A DNA stretch of 32,248 nt from an uncultured Acidimicrobiales bacterium (lineage in GTDB: Bacteria; Actinomycetota; Acidimicrobiia; Acidimicrobiales; SHLQ01), in contig CALBVK010000449.1 in NCBI GenBank assembly GCA_937969345.1, positions 1 to 32,248 on the forward strand, in the 5' to 3' direction. Under the pieces are notes generated by a model that was not told the origin of the DNA, did not search any database, and was given only the letters and a program-made list of their open reading frames with translations. Of this stretch, positions 8,160 through 16,189 are shown in pieces. Numbering within the stretch: the stretch's first letter is position 1; each line of letters opens with the position of its first letter. A program made the translations under genes and the position numbers.

Positions 8160-8957
8160 TTACTGAACGCGCAGTGTCGTATCTCCGACCCGGATCTGGT
8201 CTCCGAGGGTCAGCGGTTGCGGTCGATCTGGCAAAACTCGTACGGATTCGCCGTTCGACTTAATGACCCAGCTGCCGTTGTGAGAACCGCTGTCCTTGAG
8301 CGCAAGACCCTCAACGGTGGGCTGGACGATTGCGTGCAAGCGAGACACCGCAGGATCGCTCAGAATCAGCGGCTCGAGATCTTGGTCGAAATCGGGATGT
8401 GAGTACGGCCAGCGTCCAATGACGAGCCCGTTGCCAACCATGATCGTCTGACCGTCGAGCTCGAGGTGGAGATCGCTGACCGGCAAGCTGATGTTCGTGT
8501 CACGAGCACCAGCGGTTCCCCAACCTCGGTGCATATGTACACGAAGCCCACTCGCCCGGATCACACCTTCGACGAGCATGCCAGACGCATTTTCCTCATC
8601 GTCGTAGACGACGATATTTGCAATCATCCCGACGGTGACAATCTCGGTGGTCGTGCCGAGGTCGAGGCGGTGCGTCTTCTCCGTATCCGCCTCGGTGACC
8701 TCGACGCCGCCGAGGTCGTAGCTCATCAGACGAACCGAAGATTCGAGGCTCAATAGCAACATTGGAGGAAGCGGTCGGCCGGAGTGAATCCACTCGCGCA
8801 TCGTCGTAAAACTCTCGTTTACGTCGCGCGGAATCAACAGAGGCTCGATGACATCGTGTGCAATATCGATCGATTCCGCGTTCGGCAAGAAGACGACGCG
8901 GTCGTTCTCTCTCGCCAGCCAACCAGTTCCAGGGGTCATCTCAACTAAGACATCCAT
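8160..8957 (-). CDS. FHA domain protein with canonical phosphothreonine-binding residues
   Basis: The C-terminal 90 residues form a typical forkhead-associated domain: V-I-G-R-W, then S-R-L-H, then S-G-S-H-N-G-S-W. The Arg, Ser, His and Asn that bind phosphothreonine are all present. The first 170 residues are not recognised as a family but show alternating beta-strand character. The ATG at 8957 gives M-D-V-L-V-E-M. A GTG at 8975 would add six residues and is an alternative. It precedes the larger FHA protein by 81 bases on the same strand. The gap is A/T-richer than its surroundings and holds only that gene's ribosome-binding site. The pair is probably a signalling or scaffold unit. It is divergent from the racemase gene, with about 33 bases between starts. 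Confidence 0.75.
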   Translation of the reverse strand: MDVLVEMTPGTGWLARENDRVVFLPNAESIDIAHDVIEPLLIPRDVNESFTTMREWIHSGRPLPPMLLLSLESSVRLMSYDLGGVEVTEADTEKTHRLDLGTTTEIVTVGMIANIVVYDDEENASGMLVEGVIRASGLRVHMHRGWGTAGARDTNISLPVSDLHLELDGQTIMVGNGLVIGRWPYSHPDFDQDLEPLILSDPAVSRLHAIVQPTVEGLALKDSGSHNGSWVIKSNGESVRVLPDRPQPLTLGDQIRVGDTTLRVQ

Positions 8958-8990
8958 CGCCTCGGAGTATCGCACAGGCAGACTCTGGAT

Positions 8991-9680
8991 ATGAAGACAA
9001 TCGGATTGCTCGGCGGGATGAGCTGGGAATCATCGGTGTTATACGAAGAACTAATCAACACGGAGGTACGGTCCCGCTTGGGCGGCACCCACTCCGCTGA
9101 CCTGCTCGTGAAGAGCTACGATTTCGCCGCGATAGAAGCGCTGCAAGAGGCTGGCGACTGGGATGGGGCAGGCGAGCTGTTGTCCGCCGATGCCGTTCGC
9201 CTGGTTACCGCCGGAGCCGAGCTCATCGTCTTGTGCACCAACACGATGCATCGGGTGGCGGACACGATCGAGGAGGCCATCGACGTACCGTTTCTTCATT
9301 TGGGAGATGCGACCGCGAAGGCGGTGGTCGCTCAAGGGCTCACGACGGTGGGCTTGCTCGGCACCCGCTTCACTATGGAGGCTGCGTTCTACCGTGAACG
9401 ACTCGAATCTCACGGGCTGACAGTTTTGACACCGAGTCCTGAAGAGCAGACGATCGTCCACGACATCATTTACAACGAGTTAGTTCGGGGCGAACTGAAT
9501 CGGTCCTCGCGCGAGGAATACCTCGACATCATCGACCGATTGTCGGCCGCTGGAGCCGAAGGTGTCATTGCTGGCTGCACGGAGATCGAACTTCTGGTTA
9601 GTGAAGATGATGTGTTCGTGCCGTACTTTCCCACCACGGAAATCCACGCACAAGCGGCTGTAGATGCCGCACTCTCATAG
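8991..9680 (+). CDS. Aspartate/glutamate racemase family protein
   Basis: The 229-residue length is normal for the Asp/Glu/hydantoin racemase family. It starts M-K-T-I-G-L-L-G-G-M-S-W-E-S-S, the classic N-terminus of RacX/YgeA-type amino-acid racemases. The two catalytic cysteines are present: C82 in V-L-C-T-N-T-M-H and C196 in A-G-C-T-E-I-E. This is a PLP-independent two-base racemase. The exact amino acid is uncertain; YgeA/RacX relatives are broad-range racemases making D-amino acids. Cytoplasmic location is expected. The gene is 47 bases upstream of the diguanylate cyclase on the same strand. Confidence 0.88.
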   Translation: MKTIGLLGGMSWESSVLYEELINTEVRSRLGGTHSADLLVKSYDFAAIEALQEAGDWDGAGELLSADAVRLVTAGAELIVLCTNTMHRVADTIEEAIDVPFLHLGDATAKAVVAQGLTTVGLLGTRFTMEAAFYRERLESHGLTVLTPSPEEQTIVHDIIYNELVRGELNRSSREEYLDIIDRLSAAGAEGVIAGCTEIELLVSEDDVFVPYFPTTEIHAQAAVDAALS

Positions 9681-9727
9681 CAGGATGAACTCCTAATTTT
9701 GCTAGAGGAAACGCCGATTACAACAGG

Positions 9728-11311
9728 GTGACGGCACCGACGATCGCGAGCAATGACGCGAACTCGAGACGTCGTCGCGCCCGGCAACCCATGACGATCA
9801 TGATCATTGGAATTGCGCTGACGGCGATCATGGCATCGTTTCAGCAGGACTCCGCCCGTCGCGAACAAGAGCTGCTCTTCGAACGTCAAGCCACGCGTGA
9901 ACAGCAGAACTTTGAGGATCACATCGACGACCACATCGACGCGTTCGAAGACGCTGTTGCCTTCGTCGAGGCGACCTTCCCCGGTACCGAACAGCAGTAC
10001 CGCCGGTTCTTCGAGGGCTCCCCGCTCACCGGCGGAAATAGTGCTCTCGACCCCGGAATCACGCTGATCGAACCAATAGCCCCCGATGGCATTCAGGCGC
10101 TCGAGGCCCGAGAACATTTGCTTGGCAACACGGACTTTTCCGTGCTGTCCTTTGGTGCGCCCCTCGGCGGGACGCACTACGTCATTACCCGCACCGCCGA
10201 GCCGATAAACATCTCAGGATTTCCACTGGTTGGGCTCGATGTCGGCAGTGTCGCTGCAGATTCGCTGCTCGCCGACCTGCCCGAGAATGGACGGACCGTT
10301 TACACCCTCGAAGATGAAACCGTTCTCCGATCGATGTTTTCGGGCGGGGAATACAGCACATCGGATTTGCAGCTCGTTGTCATGCTCCAGAGTGTGAACG
10401 ACCCAATTACGAACGATGTTCGTGGCTGGGCAGCCCGATTCTTTGACCCGGCGATGTTTGTCGATGACATGATCGGGAGTGCCGCGTCGATCAACCTTGA
10501 TGTCGAGATTCTGGGTGTCACCAAGACAGTGCTTGATGCGGATCCAGCAACCGAGTCCTCGATCGAGGACGCTCCGCTCGCTCGACGGGTGAGCGACGAG
10601 ACGCACGGCTTGCCGTGGACGATGTCGATGTGGGCCGACGACGACTTCGGCGTCAAGACGGGTTTGTTCGACCAGACGGCCGTCTGGATCTTCGGGCTCC
10701 TTGCGACCGTGGTGTTCATGATCATTTCGATCTGGCGTTCGTTACAGGAGCATCGCCTTAGTCAGGCCAACTTCGAACTTGAACATGCGCGAACCCTCGC
10801 CAACACCGATCCGCTTACGGGTCTGTTGAACCGAGCAGGCTTCCTTGAACTCGCCGCAAAGCTCGACACCTCCGAGGGCGGCACGCTCTTCTTCATCGAC
10901 CTCGATGGCTTCAAGGTGGTCAACGACAGCCAGGGCCACGTCGCTGGCGACCAAGTGCTTCGCGACGTCGCGCGCCGGCTGCGTGAACAGTTCCGCAACG
11001 TGGACTTGGTCTGTCGGTATGGCGGCGACGAGTTCGTCGTCTTCACACCCGGCCTCGCCGGTCGAGGAATCGAACGAGGCATCTCGCGACGTGTGATCGA
11101 TGCGGTCAGTCGATGCAACGGTTCGATATCGTGCAGCTTGGGAACAGCGGTGCAACTGCCGCAGGCCAACCTCGAAATCGACACGCTCATTCGTGAAGCC
11201 GACCAGGCCATGTACCGTGCGAAACAGGCCGGTGGCGGACGCCACGAAGCAGCGCCACCATTGGTGCCGCTGCCCGCTCATTCAACGATCGATCTTGGAG
11301 ACTCGGACTAG
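9728..11311 (+). CDS. Membrane diguanylate cyclase with CHASE-type sensor and GGDEF domain
   Basis: The 527-residue protein starts at a GTG with an Arg-rich N-terminus (R-R-R-R-A-R). TM1 follows at about 22-38. A CHASE-like extracytoplasmic sensor spans about 45-310, including P-G-I-T-L-I-E-P-I, and TM2 lies at about 317-337. A linker helix leads to a GGDEF domain (about 350-510). The active site is intact: Y-G-G-D-E-F with the first G at residue 432. An allosteric R-x-x-D (R-N-V-D) lies five residues before it, so c-di-GMP product inhibition is likely. The D-P-L-T-G-L-L-N-R entry motif is present. No EAL domain follows. An ATG at 9791 is an alternative start, but it would remove the positive-inside region before TM1. 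The sensed ligand is unknown. Confidence 0.88.
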   Translation: MTAPTIASNDANSRRRRARQPMTIMIIGIALTAIMASFQQDSARREQELLFERQATREQQNFEDHIDDHIDAFEDAVAFVEATFPGTEQQYRRFFEGSPLTGGNSALDPGITLIEPIAPDGIQALEAREHLLGNTDFSVLSFGAPLGGTHYVITRTAEPINISGFPLVGLDVGSVAADSLLADLPENGRTVYTLEDETVLRSMFSGGEYSTSDLQLVVMLQSVNDPITNDVRGWAARFFDPAMFVDDMIGSAASINLDVEILGVTKTVLDADPATESSIEDAPLARRVSDETHGLPWTMSMWADDDFGVKTGLFDQTAVWIFGLLATVVFMIISIWRSLQEHRLSQANFELEHARTLANTDPLTGLLNRAGFLELAAKLDTSEGGTLFFIDLDGFKVVNDSQGHVAGDQVLRDVARRLREQFRNVDLVCRYGGDEFVVFTPGLAGRGIERGISRRVIDAVSRCNGSISCSLGTAVQLPQANLEIDTLIREADQAMYRAKQAGGGRHEAAPPLVPLPAHSTIDLGDSD

Positions 11312-11318
11312 CCGAGTC
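11300..11318. terminator. Hairpin over the GGDEF stop codon, between convergent genes
   Basis: GACTCGG and CCGAGTC form a perfect 7-bp stem around ACTAG. The stem includes the stop codon of the GGDEF gene and ends 4 bases before the gabD stop. No T-tract follows on either strand, so it is a weak, possibly bidirectional terminator by position only. Confidence 0.35.
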
Positions 11319-11322
11319 GCAC

Positions 11323-12753
11323 TTACCAGTTCGTGGCGATGTACTGGGTTTCGCAGAACTCGTAGATGCCTTCGCTCGCACCTTCACGGCCAAGCCCGGA
11401 TTGCTTCATGCCGCCAAAGGGGGCTGCTGGGTCGGAGACGACTCCGCGGTTGAGGCCGATCATGCCCGCTTCGATCTGCTCGCTCACTCGAAGACCCCGA
11501 GCGAGGTCTTGGGTGAACACGTAACCCATGAGGCCCATCTCGGTGTCGTTGGCCATCTCGATGGCCTGTTCCTCAGTCGTGAATCCAATGAGTGGCGCAA
11601 CCGGGCCAAAGATCTCCTCGCGGGCAACATCGGCGTCGGCGGTGACGTTCGTGAGGACCGTTGGTGGGTAAAAGAAGCCTGGTCCGTCGAGCGGGGCGCC
11701 ACCGGTGACTGCCGTTGCTCCGCCGGCGATCGCCGACTGAACCAAACCATCGACGCTGTCGACGGCCTCTTGGTTGATGAGCGGGCCCACCTGGGCTCCT
11801 TCGGAGCCGCCTTCGGCGACCTTCATGGCGCTCATGGCAGCGGCGAGCTTCTCACCGAAGGCATCCATGACGGATTCCTCGACAAGGAATCGGTTCGCCG
11901 CTGTGCACGTCTCGGCAGAGTGGCGCATCTTGGCTGCGATTGCGCCCTCGACCGCAAGGTCGAGATCGGCATCGGCGAAGACGACGAACGGCGCGTTCCC
12001 GCCAAGCTCCATCGCAACCTTCAGCACCCGATCAGCTGCTTGCCGAAGAAGTGTTTGTCCAACCGGGGTGGAGCCGGTGAACGAGACCATCCGAACCGCC
12101 TGGTGATCCATGGCGGCCTTGACTGGAGCCGAGGCGGACTTGGTGGTCACCATGTTGATGAGGCCCTTGGGAAGTCCAACCTCGTTCTCGAAGAGATCAG
12201 CGAGAGCAAGGGCCGTGAGCGGAGTCTCCTTTGGTGGCTTAATCACGACAGCGTTTCCGGCGCCGAGCGCGGGAGCCATCTTGCGGGTGATCATGGCTGC
12301 GGGGAAGTTCCATGGCGTCACCATGAGCACAACCCCAACGGGCGGATGATGCACGATCATCTTTGCGGTGCCAGCTGGGTTGGTGCCGACCGAGCCGTGT
12401 AGCCGAACGGTCTCCTCGCTGTTCCAACGGAAAAACTCAGCGGCGTATCCAATCTCGCCGAGGGCATCGGCCATTGGCTTTCCGTGCTCGGCCACGATCA
12501 GCTTCGCGAGCATGTCCTTGTTATCGATCATCACCTGGTAGCAGGCCCGTAGCTTCTCTGCCCGCTCGCGCGGTGCGACCTTGGCCCAGGCCTTCTGAGC
12601 CGCGGCGGCAGCGTCACATGCTGCCTCCATGTCGGAGACCGAACCGCAGGCGACCGTAGCGACGATGTCACCGTTCGCCGGGTTGAGTACATCGACGGTT
12701 TCGCCGTCGGATCCGCCGCGTCGTTCTCCATTGATGACCAGCTGAGTTTGCAT
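11323..12753 (-). CDS. gabD: NAD(P)-dependent succinate-semialdehyde dehydrogenase-like aldehyde dehydrogenase
   Basis: At 476 residues this is a full-length class of aldehyde dehydrogenase. N149 lies in P-W-N-F-P, the general base E249 in A-M-E-L-G-G-N, and the nucleophile C283 in E-T-C-T-A-A-N-R. F-T-G-S-T-P-V-G is the cofactor-binding turn. The pattern L-H-G-S-V-G followed by the E-T-C-T-A-A-N-R form of the active site fits the succinate-semialdehyde dehydrogenase branch, which oxidises succinate semialdehyde to succinate in GABA breakdown. Other aldehyde substrates cannot be excluded. The ATG has a good GGAGA about 5 bases upstream. The divergent LLM gene starts 87 bases away, so the gap probably holds both promoters. 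No GABA transaminase is in the window. Confidence 0.83.
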   Translation of the reverse strand: MQTQLVINGERRGGSDGETVDVLNPANGDIVATVACGSVSDMEAACDAAAAAQKAWAKVAPRERAEKLRACYQVMIDNKDMLAKLIVAEHGKPMADALGEIGYAAEFFRWNSEETVRLHGSVGTNPAGTAKMIVHHPPVGVVLMVTPWNFPAAMITRKMAPALGAGNAVVIKPPKETPLTALALADLFENEVGLPKGLINMVTTKSASAPVKAAMDHQAVRMVSFTGSTPVGQTLLRQAADRVLKVAMELGGNAPFVVFADADLDLAVEGAIAAKMRHSAETCTAANRFLVEESVMDAFGEKLAAAMSAMKVAEGGSEGAQVGPLINQEAVDSVDGLVQSAIAGGATAVTGGAPLDGPGFFYPPTVLTNVTADADVAREEIFGPVAPLIGFTTEEQAIEMANDTEMGLMGYVFTQDLARGLRVSEQIEAGMIGLNRGVVSDPAAPFGGMKQSGLGREGASEGIYEFCETQYIATNW

Positions 12754-12839
12754 GATTCTCCGTTTGCTTCGCTCTGTTCTGAGGGGTTGCGTTCCGCCTG
12801 GGAGAGTACCGGGTGGTCGAGAGTGAGTAACCTTTGGGC

Positions 12840-13880
12840 ATGAAGATCTCGATGACCATTACGTACAGCGATGACCCACTCAAGGCGGTGGCTCACGCCC
12901 AGGCGATGGAGCAGGCCGGGGTTGACCAGGCGTGGGTCGCCGAGGCGTACAGCTTCGATGCGGTATCGACGCTGGGTTTCTTGGCTGCGAGCACCAAAAC
13001 CATGGAGCTCGTATCGGGCATTCTTCCGGTCTACAGCCGTACGCCAACGCTCATTGCGATGACGGCAGCGACGCTCGACTCGCTGTCCGGCGGACGCTTT
13101 GCGTTGGGTCTCGGGGCATCGGGGCCACAGGTCATCGAAGGGTGGCATGGGGTTCCCTACAACCGGCCGCTTGGCCGTACGCGTGAAGTGATCGAGATCT
13201 GTCGCAAGGTGTGGACCCGCGAGCGCCTCGAGCACGACGGACGCAACTACCAGATGCCGTATACGGGCGAAGGTGCAACCGGCCTCGGCAAGCCGTTGAA
13301 GTTGATCAACACGCCGCTTCGTCAAGACATCCCGATCTACATTGCTTCTATCGGCGAGAAGAATGTCGAGCTGACGGCCGAGATCGCTACGGGCTGGATC
13401 CCGGTCTTCTTCTACCCAGAGAAAGCTCATGACGCGTGGGGTGCTTCGCTCGATGCGGGCAAGGCGCTGCGTGACCCATCTCTTGGCGAACTGGAGATCA
13501 TCGCCGGTGGTATGGCGGCCATCACCAAGACTGAAGAGGAAGCGGTGCAGATGCGAAACTTCGCTCGTCCAAATGCTGCGCTCTACATCGGTGGCATGGG
13601 AGCGAAGTCGAAGAACTTCTACAACACGCTCTTTCAACGCTACGGATACGAGAAGGAAGCCGAGCTCGTGCAGGACCTCTACCTGTCCGGGAAGAAGGAA
13701 GAAGCTGCTGCGGCAATTCCCGATGAGTTCCTTGCGGCGACCAACCTCGTTGGCACCGAAGGCTTCATCAAGGACCGGCTTGCGGCGTTCGCCGAAGCTG
13801 GCGTCACCAGCCTGACCTTGCATCCCGCAGGTGAGGATCCGTTGGCGATCGTGTCCCAGATCAAGGAGTGGGCGAACTAA
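12840..13880 (+). CDS. LLM-class F420-dependent oxidoreductase
   Basis: From the ATG at 12840 the protein has 346 residues and begins M-K-I-S-M-T-I-T-Y, the first strand of the luciferase-like barrel. A TTG two codons upstream is a less likely start. Typical segments are Q-A-W-V-A-E-A-Y-S-F-D, G-I-L-P-V-Y-S-R-T-P and L-S-G-G-R-F-A-L-G-L-G-A-S-G-P-Q. The P-I-Y-I-A-S-I-G-E-K-N strand and G-W-I-P-V-F-F-Y-P also fit. These match the long F420-dependent branch common in mycobacteria and other actinobacteria. The substrate is unknown. It is divergent from gabD and convergent with the alpha/beta hydrolase. Confidence 0.88.
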   Translation: MKISMTITYSDDPLKAVAHAQAMEQAGVDQAWVAEAYSFDAVSTLGFLAASTKTMELVSGILPVYSRTPTLIAMTAATLDSLSGGRFALGLGASGPQVIEGWHGVPYNRPLGRTREVIEICRKVWTRERLEHDGRNYQMPYTGEGATGLGKPLKLINTPLRQDIPIYIASIGEKNVELTAEIATGWIPVFFYPEKAHDAWGASLDAGKALRDPSLGELEIIAGGMAAITKTEEEAVQMRNFARPNAALYIGGMGAKSKNFYNTLFQRYGYEKEAELVQDLYLSGKKEEAAAAIPDEFLAATNLVGTEGFIKDRLAAFAEAGVTSLTLHPAGEDPLAIVSQIKEWAN

Positions 13881-13885
13881 CGCCC
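13870..13885. terminator. Short hairpin over the LLM stop codon
   Basis: GGGCG and CGCCC pair around AACTAA, which contains the LLM stop codon. CTGTTGTTCGTT follows on the plus strand and is only moderately T-rich. It is the third stop-spanning hairpin at a convergent junction in this window. As a terminator it is weak. Confidence 0.28.
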
Positions 13886-13895
13886 CTGTTGTTCG

Positions 13896-14720
13896 TTAGG
13901 ACGAGAGCTGTCGGCGGACGTCGTCGGCGATCAGCACCGGATCCTGCAACGGTCCGAAATGCGTGATCGTTGGAAAGTAGTGGAGCGATCCGCTCGGGAG
14001 TGCCTCGGCGATGCGTTCCGCGAGCTGCGCGGGTAGGCCACCGTCGCCGCTCTGTCCAACAACAACGTCGCAGTGAACATCCGAAAGGTGCCCCAGCGTC
14101 ACCGACCCAGCGTTCAGGAACGTTGCTGCTTCGCTCTCGGGTGTGCACTTCAGCGTGACGCCATCCTCGCTGTCGGCGAACCCATGGCGGACGTAGTCGG
14201 ACAGCACATCGGCTCTGAAAAGGCCTAATGGGGGCCGCGACGCGTACCGCTCGAGAGCTGAGGCTCGGTTCGGAAACGAACGCAGACGGCCTCGCGCTGC
14301 TCGGGCAAGCGGCGACTCTCCGGGAAACGGTGCCGGAGGAACGATTGGCTCGAATACATACAGCGAGGCAAAGGTTCCTGGCCGTTCCCGCTCGGCGCCG
14401 ATCAGGGCCGCGCCTCCCATCGAATGACCAAATCCATAGAGCGTTGCGGCGTTCAGATGATCGACGACCCGTAGCGCATCGTCGACCATCCCTAACCAGT
14501 CGAATCCGGCTTCGTCGTGAGGAGCATCGCTGTCGCCGTGGGCTCGAAAGTCGAGAGCGATAACCGTCGCGTCGTGACGGAGCTCGTGAGCAAAGGCTCG
14601 GTAGACCTTGCCGAGAAATCCCGTGGCATGGCCGACGAGCAAGGTCACCGGACCGTCACCGCCAAGGTGGTGGAGGGCGATCTTGCCGACGTGCCCGTCG
14701 ATGAACTCGGTCGTGGTCAT
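13896..14720 (-). CDS. Alpha/beta hydrolase
   Basis: The 274-residue protein has the canonical alpha/beta-hydrolase fold. The oxyanion-hole segment is V-G-H-A-T-G-F at about 29-35, and R-A-H-G-D-S-D follows strand 4. The nucleophile is S100 in G-H-S-M-G-G, and the catalytic His is probably H254 in T-H-F-G-P. Likely substrates are small esters or lactones; the sequence does not tell which. There is no signal peptide, so it is cytoplasmic. Its ATG overlaps the Nudix stop in an ATGA, so translation of the two is probably coupled. It is convergent with the LLM gene. Confidence 0.86.
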   Translation of the reverse strand: MTTTEFIDGHVGKIALHHLGGDGPVTLLVGHATGFLGKVYRAFAHELRHDATVIALDFRAHGDSDAPHDEAGFDWLGMVDDALRVVDHLNAATLYGFGHSMGGAALIGAERERPGTFASLYVFEPIVPPAPFPGESPLARAARGRLRSFPNRASALERYASRPPLGLFRADVLSDYVRHGFADSEDGVTLKCTPESEAATFLNAGSVTLGHLSDVHCDVVVGQSGDGGLPAQLAERIAEALPSGSLHYFPTITHFGPLQDPVLIADDVRRQLSS

Positions 14721-15244
14721 AGCCGATCGTAGATCCAGTCCTTGGGTTGGTCGCCGTCGTACGGCATCGTGCCGTGAAAGGCACGGGGATCATCGTCGAA
14801 AACAAGTGGAACGAAGTGTCGGTCACCAGCCCACATGGGGAGGTCGGCGGCTTTTCGAACCGCTGCGTCGGGGTCGCACGCTTGGAGCAATCTGGATCGG
14901 TCGATCCATTCGAGCGTCCCCTCCTCGTTGCCCTCCGGCGGGGTTCCGGTCCATGCAGTGACGAGGAAGATGAAGCCCATCCAGTCCTCGTCCTTTGGCC
15001 CGAAGTTCGTCCAGGTGATCGTGCCGCGCAAGGCAATGTCATCGAGGATCAGGCCGGTCTCCTCGTCCAATTCGCGGCGGAGGCTGGCAAGGATGCCCTC
15101 GTCTGGTTCGAGCTTTCCGCCAAGCCCGTTTACTTTGCCGAAGTGATCGTCATCGGGCCGGGCATTGCGCCGGATCATTAACACTCGATCAGTGTCTCGA
15201 TCCCATAGATAGGCAAGCGTTCCAACAATCGGCAAAAACGGCAC
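14717..15244 (-). CDS. Nudix hydrolase (MutT-like)
   Basis: The 175-residue protein carries a complete Nudix box. G43-x5-E49-x7-R57-E-L-x-E61-E62-x-G64-L65 lies in G-G-K-L-E-P-D-E through E-E-T-G-L. This motif binds Mg2+ and hydrolyses nucleoside diphosphate-linked compounds. The segments V-L-M-I-R-R-N and F-G-K-V-N-G-L-G-G-K resemble MutT/8-oxo-dGTP-type enzymes, but substrate assignment is inference. The start is a GTG at 15244 with AGG about 9 bases upstream. The gene overlaps the downstream hydrolase by 4 bases. The upstream RAYT repeat array begins 28 bases before its start, so it may lie in the promoter or leader. Confidence 0.86.
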   Translation of the reverse strand: MPFLPIVGTLAYLWDRDTDRVLMIRRNARPDDDHFGKVNGLGGKLEPDEGILASLRRELDEETGLILDDIALRGTITWTNFGPKDEDWMGFIFLVTAWTGTPPEGNEEGTLEWIDRSRLLQACDPDAAVRKAADLPMWAGDRHFVPLVFDDDPRAFHGTMPYDGDQPKDWIYDRL

Positions 15245-15272
15245 CTCGCCAACCTACCGACCGGACAACAAA

Positions 15273-15335
15273 GGTACCTGGTACCAAACGGCAAAAAGGT
15301 ACCTGGTACCTTTCGGCCAAAAGGTGCCAGGTTCG
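15273..15335 (+). repeat. Upstream RAYT-associated repeat array, two and a degenerate third copy
   Basis: GGTACCTGGTACC occurs at 15273-15285 and 15298-15310. A degenerate copy GGTGCCAGGTTCG lies at 15323-15335. The copies keep a 25-base period with 12-base spacers (AAACGGCAAAAA and TTTCGGCCAAAA). Each core is two palindromic GGTACC sites separated by T. The same core flanks the other side of the RAYT gene at 16092-16179. The remaining bases to the RAYT start (15336-15453) show nothing recognisable except its ribosome-binding site. Confidence 0.88.
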
Positions 15336-15453
15336 TTCACATCTTCCGATCTGACTCCGAATTGGCTTCGTTGCTTTCGCCGGGTCTATCGTTTGGCATC
15401 GGCATTGTTGCTGGTCACTTCCCCTTAGAACATCTCTTCAAGGAAGACCAACA

Positions 15454-16089
15454 GTGCCCCGACCCCTTCGGATCCAATATCCGGGAGCCTGGTACCACGT
15501 GATGAATCGCGGTGCCTCCCGACAGAACATTTTTCGTGACGTTCATGACCGGCGAGACTTTCTCGTGTGCCTTGCGTCTGCCGCAAGTCGAACTGCGGTG
15601 GAGGTGCACGCCTACGTCTTGATGGGCAACCATTACCACTTGCTGTTGAGGACTCCGCACGGAAATCTCGACACAATGATGCACCTTCTAGGTCGCAACT
15701 ACGCCCGGTATTTCAACGATCGGTATGACCGTGACGGCCGACTGTGTACCGATCGCTACTTCCCAATTCTTGTCGACTCCGACCGGTATCTCTTAGCGGT
15801 CTCGCGCTACATCCACAGAAATCCGACCGCTTTCGGGATCACGTCGCTTGGTGACTACTTTTGGTCGAGCTATGCGGCGTATCTGGGGAATCGTCGCCCG
15901 CAGGAATGGTTGCACACCGACTTCACGCTGACGCTTGCCGGCGGTTTGAGGGCGTATGAGAGTGTGGTTGAAAGCCCGCTGCCGACGGAGATCGACCTTG
16001 TGTACTCGTCAGGTAAGCCACCGCACGTGCTTGGCCCTGAGCAGTTCCGCCAGGCGGCGATTGCAAAGGCTGCCCAGGCGAGCCAATGA
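15454..16089 (+). CDS. REP-associated tyrosine transposase (RAYT, Y1/HUH family)
   Basis: The 211-residue protein starts at a GTG with AAGGAAG about 8 bases upstream. It reads M-P-R-P-L-R-I-Q-Y-P-G-A-W-Y-H-V-M-N-R-G, the highly characteristic RAYT N-terminus. The metal-binding HUH motif is H60-Y-H62 in M-G-N-H-Y-H-L-L-L. The nucleophilic Tyr is most likely Y119 in S-R-Y-I-H-R-N-P. D-R-Y-F and W-S-S-Y are further family marks. RAYTs are single-copy, domesticated relatives of IS200/IS605 transposases that cut and join single-stranded REP hairpins. This one is intact and flanked on both sides by arrays of the same 25-base repeat. It has no IS ends or direct duplications that I can see, so it fits a RAYT-REP unit rather than a complete insertion sequence. 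Confidence 0.93.
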   Translation: MPRPLRIQYPGAWYHVMNRGASRQNIFRDVHDRRDFLVCLASAASRTAVEVHAYVLMGNHYHLLLRTPHGNLDTMMHLLGRNYARYFNDRYDRDGRLCTDRYFPILVDSDRYLLAVSRYIHRNPTAFGITSLGDYFWSSYAAYLGNRRPQEWLHTDFTLTLAGGLRAYESVVESPLPTEIDLVYSSGKPPHVLGPEQFRQAAIAKAAQASQ

Positions 16090-16091
16090 GA

Positions 16092-16179
16092 GGTACCTGG
16101 TACCAAACGGCGGAAAGGTACCTGGTACCAAACGGCGGAAAGGTACCTGGTACCAAACGGCGGAAAGGTACCTGGTACC
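16092..16179 (+). repeat. Downstream RAYT-associated tandem array, three full units plus a core
   Basis: Three identical 25-base units start at 16092, 16117 and 16142. Each is GGTACCTGGTACC plus AAACGGCGGAAA. A fourth bare core lies at 16167-16179. Neighbouring GGTACC sites can fold into hairpins with 12-base loops. The spacer differs slightly from the upstream array (CGGCGGAAA against CGGCAAAAA). The array lies between the convergent RAYT and HD genes and may also hinder transcription read-through. Confidence 0.93.
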
Positions 16180-16189
16180 GGGGTGGTGG

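Larger units (their letters stand above)
15273..16179 (+). mobile_element. RAYT-repeat unit (REPtron-like)
   Basis: The whole unit is an upstream repeat array, the RAYT gene and a downstream repeat array that starts 2 bases after the gene's stop. The shared 13-base core and 25-base period on both sides tie the repeats to the transposase. It sits cleanly between a Nudix gene and an HD-domain gene without disrupting either. Confidence 0.8.

Noticed and set aside
12531-13823. 430-codon minus-strand open frame opposite the second LLM gene
   Set aside because: It is a shadow of the LLM gene and the gabD start; no protein family resemblance was seen.
16092-16179. CRISPR-like array of 25-bp units
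   Set aside because: The spacers are identical rather than unique, the period is too short, there are no cas genes, and the core is shared with the other side of a RAYT gene.
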